Source: Kribbella aluminosa
Lineage (GTDB): Bacteria; Actinomycetota; Actinomycetes; Propionibacteriales; Kribbellaceae
Direction of reading: 5' to 3'
Length of the DNA: 64,000 nucleotides
Assembly (NCBI RefSeq): GCF_017876295.1
Contig: NZ_JAGINT010000002.1
Coordinates: 4,340,001 to 4,404,000 of the forward strand
Under the pieces are notes generated by a model. That model saw nothing but the letters and a program-made list of their open reading frames with translations, had not been told where the DNA came from and did no database searches. This document shows positions 16,421-22,707 of this stretch, in pieces. A program made the translations under genes and the position numbers. Each line of letters starts with the position of its first letter. Positions within the stretch are counted from its first letter, which is position 1.

Positions 16421-17440
16421 ATGACGGCGATCCGGGAAGCGGCACACAACGGCCTGGCGGACCGCTACGGCCGGGTCGCGACGGACCTCCGGGTCTCGCT
16501 CACGGACCGCTGCAACCTGCGCTGCACGTACTGCATGCCGGAGGAAGGCCTGGACTGGCTCGGCAAGCCCGAGCTGCTCACCGACGACGAGGTCGTGCGC
16601 CTGGTCTCGGTGGCCGTCACCCAGCTCGGGGTGCACGAGATCCGCTTCACCGGCGGCGAGCCGTTGCTGCGCCGCGGGCTGGTCGGCATCGTCGCCCGTA
16701 CGGCGGAACTCGCGCCGCGCCCCGAGATCTCGCTGACCACCAACGGGATCGGGCTCGCCCGGCAGGCGCAGGCGCTGAAGGACGCCGGTCTGGACCGGGT
16801 GAACGTGAGCCTCGACACGGTGAACGCGGACACGTTCCAGCAGCTCGCCCGCCGGGACCGGCTCAAGGACGTGATCGCCGGGCTCGAGGCCGCGCACGAC
16901 GCGGGCTTGACGCCGGTGAAGGTGAACGCGGTCCTGATGCGCGGCGTGAACGACACGGACGCGCCGCAGTTGCTGGAGTTCTGCCTCGCCCGTGGATACG
17001 AACTGCGGTTCATCGAGCAGATGCCGCTGGACGCCCAGCACGGCTGGGACCGGGCGACGATGGTCACCGCCGACGACATCCTCGGCATGCTCACCGACCG
17101 GTTCCACCTGACCCCGGACGACGCGTCGAAGCGCGGCAGCGCGCCGGCCGAGTCGTTCCTGGTCGACGGTGGGCCGCGGACGGTCGGCATCATCGCGTCG
17201 GTGACGCGGCCGTTCTGCGGGGACTGCGACCGGGTCCGGCTGACCGCCGACGGTCAGATCCGCGACTGCCTGTTCGCGCGCACCGAGTCCGATCTGCGGT
17301 CCGCGCTGCGGTCCGGCGCCGACGACGCGGAACTGGCGGACCGCTGGCGGCGCGCGCTGCTCAGCAAACTTCCGGGCCACGGCATCAACGACCCGAGCTT
17401 CCTGCAGCCGTCCCGCCCGATGTCCGCCATCGGCGGTTGA
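16421..17440 (+). CDS. moaA: GTP 3',8-cyclase
   Basis: A 339-residue radical-SAM enzyme that, with MoaC, starts molybdenum cofactor biosynthesis from GTP. The N-terminal 4Fe-4S motif C31xxxC35xxC38 is in DRCNLRCTYCMP. FTGGEPLLRR binds SAM. The C-terminal cluster is supplied by FCGDCDRVRLTADGQIRDCLF, and the protein ends in the essential Gly-Gly (MSAIGG). All features of a functional enzyme are present. The nearest likely client is the molybdopterin oxidoreductase at 49517. It is followed by a long bidirectional stem-loop. Confidence 0.97.
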   Translation: MTAIREAAHNGLADRYGRVATDLRVSLTDRCNLRCTYCMPEEGLDWLGKPELLTDDEVVRLVSVAVTQLGVHEIRFTGGEPLLRRGLVGIVARTAELAPRPEISLTTNGIGLARQAQALKDAGLDRVNVSLDTVNADTFQQLARRDRLKDVIAGLEAAHDAGLTPVKVNAVLMRGVNDTDAPQLLEFCLARGYELRFIEQMPLDAQHGWDRATMVTADDILGMLTDRFHLTPDDASKRGSAPAESFLVDGGPRTVGIIASVTRPFCGDCDRVRLTADGQIRDCLFARTESDLRSALRSGADDAELADRWRRALLSKLPGHGINDPSFLQPSRPMSAIGG

Positions 17441-17495
17441 TCCGGGCTAATCCGGAAATGTGATTTTTCGGTATCTCCCGGGCGTGTGCGCTCGA

Positions 17496-17563
17496 CATTC
17501 ACCTAGGGCGTGCCCGGTAATTCCCCGCCTACTGCGGGGCACTCGGGACGCCCTAGGTGAATG
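17496..17563. terminator. Long nested stem-loop between convergent genes
   Basis: CATTCACCTAGGGCGT (17496-17511) and ACGCCCTAGGTGAATG (17548-17563) form a perfect 16-bp inverted repeat. Inside it CCCG/CGGG and CCCCGC-CTACT-GCGGGG stack further, making an almost continuous hairpin. The right arm contains the stop codon of the minus-strand gene at 17553. Strong candidate for a bidirectional terminator for moaA and the small zinc protein. Confidence 0.8.
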
Positions 17564-17753
17564 GTTCGACCTCGCGCAGGAATGACCGGCGGTCCAGGAA
17601 GTCGGACAGGCCGGCCTTGTGTTCGTCGCAGGCGAGCCAGGTCTTCCGCCGGTCCGGTGTGTGGATCTTCGGGTTGTTCCAGCGCAACGCCCAGGTGGCG
17701 GCGTTGCCGCAGCCCCTGGCGGAGCAGGTGGTCGATGCAGCTTCTTCAGTCAC
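17553..17753 (-). CDS. Small conserved zinc-binding-type protein
   Basis: A 66-residue protein with TCSARGCGNAATWALRWNNP and later TWLACDEHKAGLSDFL. Three Cys and a CDEH motif suggest a single structural zinc site. The C-terminus is RSFLREVEPF. I recognise the type as a short hypothetical protein seen in actinobacteria, but no function is known. The start is GTG at 17753. The last codons are inside the nested stem-loop. Confidence 0.7.
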   Translation of the reverse strand: MTEEAASTTCSARGCGNAATWALRWNNPKIHTPDRRKTWLACDEHKAGLSDFLDRRSFLREVEPFT

Positions 17754-17929
17754 ATTCCCGGCATTCCTGAGGTCTCAATAATCAATAGTGGCAAAAATGA
17801 AGCGACGTCGGACAGCCACGGGGGGAGCCGTCCGACGCCGCATCAAGTCCCTGAATTCCACTGCTGAACTTCAGAGCACGCGGGAGATTCTGACACGAAT
17901 CAGTCCAAGTTTTCCAGTCCCGGCCCAGA

Positions 17930-18289
17930 TCACTTTTCGGTGTCGGTCCGGCGGTCCTGAATCGGCTCGTCGCCGGCCGGTACGACGGTCGTCCGGCCGT
18001 CCCCGATCGCGGTCCGGCCGGGGGCGATGAACGGGCTCGCGCCGTCCTGGGTCGCGGACCGATGGGCGTTCGCCAGCACGACCGCGAAGTACGGCAGCGC
18101 GATCGCGCCGACCACGAACGCCCAGCGCCACGGCGACGGGGTGACGACAGCGAGGACGAAGCAGACCACCCGGATCGACATCATCCAGGCGTACCGCACG
18201 ATCCGGCTGTCCAGATCCTCCGACCGGCCCGGCTGCGCACTGGTCACCGAGATGACCGCCGCGCCGCTCCGCTCATGGCGTCTCGACAT
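17930..18289 (-). CDS. DUF3099-type small membrane protein
   Basis: A 119-residue protein with two closely spaced hydrophobic helices (about residues 33-50 and 55-72: IRVVCFVLAVV and AFVVGAIALPYFAVVLAN). A short N-terminal cytosolic part precedes them and a charged tail follows. The pattern matches the actinobacterial DUF3099 family, whose function is unknown. ATG at 18289 has GAGGAGG 4-5 nt ahead. It is divergent from dodecin. The 176 bp between its stop and the next gene start hold no feature I can name. Confidence 0.7.
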   Translation of the reverse strand: MSRRHERSGAAVISVTSAQPGRSEDLDSRIVRYAWMMSIRVVCFVLAVVTPSPWRWAFVVGAIALPYFAVVLANAHRSATQDGASPFIAPGRTAIGDGRTTVVPAGDEPIQDRRTDTEK

Positions 18290-18373
18290 CTATCCTCCTC
18301 ACCAGGAACAACGGTACGCCGCGCTGCCTCCGCAGTGGAGGCCGGGCGCAGCCAGTCTGGAGAGAGGTATGTC

Positions 18374-18586
18374 ATGACCGATCGCACGTACCGCGTGACA
18401 GAGATCGTCGGCACCTCGAAAGAGGGCATCAACCAGGCGATCACCAACGGCATCAGCCGGGCCGGGGAGACCCTGCGGCACCTCGACTGGTTCGAGGTGA
18501 CAGAGATCCGCGGCCACGTCGTCGACAACGAGATCGACCATTACCAGGTGGGTATGAAGGTCGGCTTCCGGCTCGAAGACTCCTGA
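18374..18586 (+). CDS. Dodecin flavin-binding protein
   Basis: A 70-residue protein beginning TYRVTEIVGTSKEGINQAITNGISRAGETLRHLDWFEVTEIRG. This is the dodecin signature, including the Trp that stacks on the bound flavin. Twelve copies form a hollow sphere that stores riboflavin or FMN (also CoA in some bacteria). GAGAGG lies 8 nt before ATG. A GCCTCC-GCAGT-GGAGGC hairpin at 18326-18342 lies in the leader about 30 nt ahead of the start and may influence expression. Confidence 0.93.
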   Translation: MTDRTYRVTEIVGTSKEGINQAITNGISRAGETLRHLDWFEVTEIRGHVVDNEIDHYQVGMKVGFRLEDS

Positions 18587-18611
18587 GGCCCGGACCTCGG
18601 TCGCGGTGAGA

Positions 18612-18617
18612 TAGCGT
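18612..18617 (+). promoter_or_regulatory. -10 element of the fabG operon
   Basis: TAGCGT is followed by a roughly 25-nt leader carrying GAGGAGGG at 18636-18643, then GTG at 18647. In contrast to most promoters noted here, this one makes a message with a leader and a strong ribosome binding site. Confidence 0.5.
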
Positions 18618-18646
18618 TCCTCCGATCGACGACGTGAGGAGGGCTT

Positions 18647-19351
18647 GTGGGCAGGTCTGTGCTGGTGACCGGAGGCAACCGGGGTATCGGTCTGGCGATC
18701 GCTACCGCGTTCAAGGAGGCCGGTGACCAGGTCGCCGTCACCTACAACTCGAGCCCGCCTCCGGACGGCTTCCTCGGGGTGAAGTGCGACATCACCGACC
18801 AGGCGCAGGTCGACGCCGCGTTCGACACGATCGCGGAGCAGCAGGGCCCGGTCGAGGTGCTGGTCGCGAACGCCGGCATCACCCGCGACACGCTCCTGCT
18901 GCGGATGTCCGACGACGACTGGGACCAGGTCCTGCAGACCAACCTGACCGGCTCGTTCCGGGTCGCCCGCCGGGCCGCGAAGGGCATGCTGCGGCTGCGC
19001 AGGGGCCGGATCGTGTTCATCTCCTCGGTGGTCGGCCTGCTCGGCTCGCCCGGCCAGGTGAACTACGCGGCCAGCAAGTCCGGCCTGATCGGGATGGCCC
19101 GGTCGATCGCCCGCGAGCTGGGCAGCCGCGGCATCACCGCGAACGTGGTCGCGCCCGGGTTCGTCGAGACCGACATGACCGCCGTACTGCCGGAAGAGAC
19201 CCAGAAGCAGTACCTCAGCCAGATCCCGCTCGGCCGGTTCGGGCTGACCGAGGAGGTCGCGAACGCGGTCCGCTGGCTGTCGTCCGACGAGGCCGGCTAC
19301 ATCACCGGTGCGGTGATCCCGGTCGACGGCGGCATCGGCATGGGCAACTGA
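18647..19351 (+). CDS. fabG: 3-oxoacyl-ACP reductase (FabG/MabA-like)
   Basis: A 234-residue SDR that reduces beta-ketoacyl-ACP with NADPH in fatty acid elongation. TGGNRGIG is at residues 8-15 and catalytic Ser127, Tyr140 and Lys144 (NYAASK) are in place, followed by PGFVETDM and VIPVDGG. The gene is directly followed by an InhA-type enoyl reductase with a TGATG overlap. This is the same pairing as mabA-inhA in mycobacteria, which elongates long acyl chains. The GTG start is supported by the strong ribosome binding site. Confidence 0.95.
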   Translation: MGRSVLVTGGNRGIGLAIATAFKEAGDQVAVTYNSSPPPDGFLGVKCDITDQAQVDAAFDTIAEQQGPVEVLVANAGITRDTLLLRMSDDDWDQVLQTNLTGSFRVARRAAKGMLRLRRGRIVFISSVVGLLGSPGQVNYAASKSGLIGMARSIARELGSRGITANVVAPGFVETDMTAVLPEETQKQYLSQIPLGRFGLTEEVANAVRWLSSDEAGYITGAVIPVDGGIGMGN

Positions 19352-20121
19352 TGGGCATCCTCGACGGCAAGCGGATCCTGGTCGCCGGAGTCACCCTCGA
19401 CTCGTCGATCGGCTTCGCCACGGCCAAGGTGGCGCAGGAACAGGGCGCCACCGTGCTGATCTCGAACTTCGGCCGCGCGCTGAGCATCACCAGGCGGATC
19501 GCGAAGCGGCTCCCGGTCGAGCCGCCGGTGCTGGAGCTCGACGTCACGAACGCCGAGCACCTGGCGGCGCTGCCGGACGCGGTCCGGGAGCACGTCGACG
19601 GTCTGGACGGCGTCGTGCACTCGATCGCGTACGGGAACCCGGAGACGATCCTCGGCGGCAAGTTCCTGGACGGCCCGTGGGAGGACGTGGCGCAGGCCGT
19701 CCACGTCTCGGCGTACAGCCTGAAGGCGCTCGCGGTCGCCTGCGCGCCGTTGATGAGCCGCGGCAGCAGTGTGGTCGGGCTGACCTTCGACGCGACCGTG
19801 GCCTGGCCCGGGTACGACTGGATGGGGGTCGCGAAGGCGGCGCTCGAGTCGACCAGCCGGTACCTCGCGCGTGACCTCGGTGCGCAGGGGATCCGCTGCA
19901 ACCTGGTGTCGGCCGGCCCCCTGAAGACGCTGGCCGCGAAGGCGATCCCGGGCTTCGAGAAGTTCGAGGAGCCGTGGCTGGACCGTGCTCCGCTGGGCTG
20001 GGACCCGTCCGACCTGGAGCCGACCGGGCGCACCATCGTCGGGCTGCTCAGCGACTTCTTCCCGTCGACGACCGGCGAGATCATCCATGTCGACGGCGGT
20101 TACCACGCGATGGGAGCGTAG
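19351..20121 (+). CDS. fabI: Enoyl-ACP reductase (FabI/InhA)
   Basis: A 256-residue NADH-dependent enoyl-ACP reductase. The divergent SDR nucleotide motif GVTLDSSIGFATAK is at the N-terminus. The catalytic set Tyr155, Met158 and Lys162 (GYDWMGVAK) corresponds to Tyr158, Met161 and Lys165 of InhA, and Ser91 to its Ser94. It completes each cycle of fatty acid elongation. ATG overlaps the fabG stop. Its own stop overlaps the GTG of the next gene (TAGTG), so a cyanophycin-synthetase-like Mur ligase is translationally linked to fatty acid synthesis genes. Confidence 0.95.
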   Translation: MGILDGKRILVAGVTLDSSIGFATAKVAQEQGATVLISNFGRALSITRRIAKRLPVEPPVLELDVTNAEHLAALPDAVREHVDGLDGVVHSIAYGNPETILGGKFLDGPWEDVAQAVHVSAYSLKALAVACAPLMSRGSSVVGLTFDATVAWPGYDWMGVAKAALESTSRYLARDLGAQGIRCNLVSAGPLKTLAAKAIPGFEKFEEPWLDRAPLGWDPSDLEPTGRTIVGLLSDFFPSTTGEIIHVDGGYHAMGA

Positions 20122-21815
20122 TGGCAACTTCTCTGGTCGAGCTTCGCGTCCTGGACGGCGCGAACCTCTACTTCAGCCGAGCGGCGGTCAAGCTGACGCT
20201 CGACGTGTCGGCGCTCGTCGACGCACCTGCGCCGGCCGCGAAGGCGTACGCGCAGGCGATCGGCCTCGGCGCCACCCGTCCGGGCCGGATCGGCTCCGGG
20301 TTCCGGCAGCGGTTCGCGATCCGCGTCGTCGGTCACGTCGTACGGCGGATCGCGCGCACGGCCGGGATCGGCCGGATCGGTGTCCGGGTGCGGCCGGAGT
20401 CCGACGTACGGCGGCTCGTGGTGGCGTTCCCCTGGGCGCACGAGGGCCGGGCGCGGGCGCTCGGCGCGGCGATCGTCGAGGTGCTGGACGCCTTCGGTCC
20501 TGATGACACCGGCGACCTGGCGGAGCTGATCGCGTCCGTCGGTGAGCGGGTCCGGGACGAGCCGCCGGGCAACCCGCCTCCGACGCTGCGGCCGAAGGTG
20601 CCGGTGGTCGCGGTGACCGGGACGAACGGCAAGACCACGACGTCCCGGATGATCGCGCACATCGGCCGGGCCGCCGACCTGCACGTCGGCTGGTGCAGCA
20701 CCGACGGCGTGTACTTCGACGGCGAACTGATCAAGTACGGCGACTTCTCCGGCCCGAGCGGCGCGGCCCAGGTGCTGTCCCAGCCGGGGATCCAGCTCGC
20801 CGTGGTCGAGACCGCGCGCGGCGGGATCCTGCGCCGCGGCGTCGGCGTCGCGTACAACGACGTGTCGGTGGTCACCAATGTCACGTCGGACCACCTCGGG
20901 CTGGGCGGTATCGACACCGTCGACCAGCTCGCCGAGGTGAAGGCGGTGATCACGCAGATCACCCGGCCGCGCGGCTGGTGCGTGGTCAACGGCGACGACC
21001 CGCGGACGTTCGCGATGCGGCTCGGTTCGCCGGCGAAGTGCTGGGTGTTCTCCCGGGACGCGGACTCGCCGTCGATCCGGGCCGTGCTCGACGAGGGCGG
21101 CCGGGCGACCACCGTGCTCGACGGTTTCGTCACGGTGCTGGACAACGCCCGCGACCCGGAGCCGCTGCTCAAGGTGGCCGACGTACCGATGACGCTGTCC
21201 GGGCTGTCGCACTACAACGTGGAGAACACGCTGGCCGCGGCGTCGGCGGCGCTCGGGCTCGGGCTGCCGCGGGCGGCCGTGATCGAGGGGCTGAGCACGT
21301 TCGCGCCGAACGAGAACAACCCCGGCAGGATGAACCTGTACTCGCTGCGCGACTTCACCGTGGTGATCGACCTCGCGCACAACGAGGCCGGGCTGGAGGC
21401 GCTGATCGAGATCATGAACGGCGTCAAACCCGAGGGCGGCCGGCTGCTGCTGGCGCTCGGGTCGCCGGGGGACCGGGCCGACGACATGGTCGCGGCGCTC
21501 GGCGCGATGGGCGCCCGGGCCGCCGACCGGGTCGCGATCGGCCACAAGAGCGACTACCTGCGCGGACGGCCGCCGGCGGAGCTCGAGGCGGTGTTCCGGG
21601 CCGGGGCCGCGTCGGTCGGCGTGGACGACGTACCGGCGTTCCCGACCGAGCTGGCGGCGGCGCAGGCGCTGGTCGCGGAGGCACAGGCGGGCGATGTGGT
21701 GGCGGTCATGTCTCTGCAGGATCGGGCGAGTCTTGACGCCTGGTTGCGGTCCCAGGGAGCTACTGTCGACACACCGGAGATCTTGAAGAGCAAGGTCGAG
21801 AGAGCCCAGCACTAG
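20121..21815 (+). CDS. Cyanophycin synthetase paralogue with N and Mur-ligase domains but no ATP-grasp domain
   Basis: A 564-residue protein. Residues 1-145 match the N domain of the CphA encoded nearby (VELRVLDGANLYFS versus IETRVYRGPNIWSYE; VAFPWAHEGRARALG versus TYAYADEAVGLAAG). The Mur-ligase part follows, with P-loop GTNGKTTT at 167-174, ARGGILRRG, DHLGLGGIDT and HYNVENTLAA, closely similar to CphA. In CphA about 310 extra residues of ATP-grasp separate the two. The reaction is probably ATP-dependent amide ligation of an amino acid to an acidic side chain; the substrate is unknown. GTG overlaps the fabI stop. Confidence 0.85.
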   Translation: MATSLVELRVLDGANLYFSRAAVKLTLDVSALVDAPAPAAKAYAQAIGLGATRPGRIGSGFRQRFAIRVVGHVVRRIARTAGIGRIGVRVRPESDVRRLVVAFPWAHEGRARALGAAIVEVLDAFGPDDTGDLAELIASVGERVRDEPPGNPPPTLRPKVPVVAVTGTNGKTTTSRMIAHIGRAADLHVGWCSTDGVYFDGELIKYGDFSGPSGAAQVLSQPGIQLAVVETARGGILRRGVGVAYNDVSVVTNVTSDHLGLGGIDTVDQLAEVKAVITQITRPRGWCVVNGDDPRTFAMRLGSPAKCWVFSRDADSPSIRAVLDEGGRATTVLDGFVTVLDNARDPEPLLKVADVPMTLSGLSHYNVENTLAAASAALGLGLPRAAVIEGLSTFAPNENNPGRMNLYSLRDFTVVIDLAHNEAGLEALIEIMNGVKPEGGRLLLALGSPGDRADDMVAALGAMGARAADRVAIGHKSDYLRGRPPAELEAVFRAGAASVGVDDVPAFPTELAAAQALVAEAQAGDVVAVMSLQDRASLDAWLRSQGATVDTPEILKSKVERAQH

Positions 21816-21855
21816 CCCCGACGGTCCGCCCGCTCGGGGTGGGAACGGGGTTGTG

Positions 21856-22707
21856 ATGCGCTACCTGTGGTCGATCCCGGCCGCGGTGGTCGCCTGGTTT
21901 GTGGGCGGCTTCTCCGCGACGTACCTGAAGGGACTCCCGGAGGGTACGACGTACTTCGTACCGCCACGGGTCGACCTGCTGGTGCTCGGCGGGTTCGCGG
22001 GCGGGGTGCTCGCGGGGCTGCTGATCGGGCGGATCCGGATCGCCGTACCGGTGGTACTGGTCGTTGCCGCGGGCATGTGGTGGGCGACCGGGACCTCGTT
22101 CGGCGAGCTCCGCCTGCTGATCACGTTGCTGGTGGCAACCGCCGTCGGCGGGTTCTTCGGCGCGATCGGCGCCAGGAGTTCGGTGGTCGCGGCGTTCGCG
22201 CTGGCGCTGCCGATCGCCTGGACCGCGATGCGTCCGGCCGAGCAGCTGACCGACTGGCGCTGGCTGTGGCAGCTGAACGGCGCGCTGGTCGGCGCGGGAC
22301 TCGCGCTGCTGCTCTACATCGCCTGCTGGAAGCGCGGCTGGCGGTCGGTCGGCGCGTGGATCCCGCTGACCGGGTTCTATCTGGTGTGCTTCGCGGTCGT
22401 CGAGTCGGTCCGGCTGATCAGCACGTCGTCCGGGAAGCCGATGGACGCGGTCGGCAACGCGTCGACCGAGGCGTTCTTCCAGTCGTTCGCGCCGCTGCTG
22501 CGTGAGTACTGGCCGTGGCTGGTGGTCGGCGTACTGCTGGCGATCCCGATGGTCACGCTCAAACTGCGCGCGCTGCCGCCGGCGCCACCTCCCGCCGACC
22601 CGTACGCCGACAGGTCGAACGACGCCGTACTGTCCGACGACCTGGACTGGATCGACCGCGACGAGCCCCGCCGCCGGCTGCTGGCGCGACGGGATCCCGT
22701 CAGCTGA
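21856..22707 (+). CDS. Polytopic membrane protein of unknown function
   Basis: A 283-residue protein with about seven hydrophobic segments, starting at YLWSIPAAVVAWFVGGF and ending with YWPWLVVGVLLAIPMVTL. A roughly 50-residue acidic/Arg cytosolic tail (DAVLSDDLDWIDRDEPRRRLLARRD) follows. I do not recognise a family. It follows the Mur-ligase paralogue by 40 bp on the same strand and may be its partner. The ATG at 21856 has GGGG upstream; GTG at 21853 is an alternative. The last 8 bp overlap the 3' end of cphA on the opposite strand. Confidence 0.75.
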   Translation: MRYLWSIPAAVVAWFVGGFSATYLKGLPEGTTYFVPPRVDLLVLGGFAGGVLAGLLIGRIRIAVPVVLVVAAGMWWATGTSFGELRLLITLLVATAVGGFFGAIGARSSVVAAFALALPIAWTAMRPAEQLTDWRWLWQLNGALVGAGLALLLYIACWKRGWRSVGAWIPLTGFYLVCFAVVESVRLISTSSGKPMDAVGNASTEAFFQSFAPLLREYWPWLVVGVLLAIPMVTLKLRALPPAPPPADPYADRSNDAVLSDDLDWIDRDEPRRRLLARRDPVS

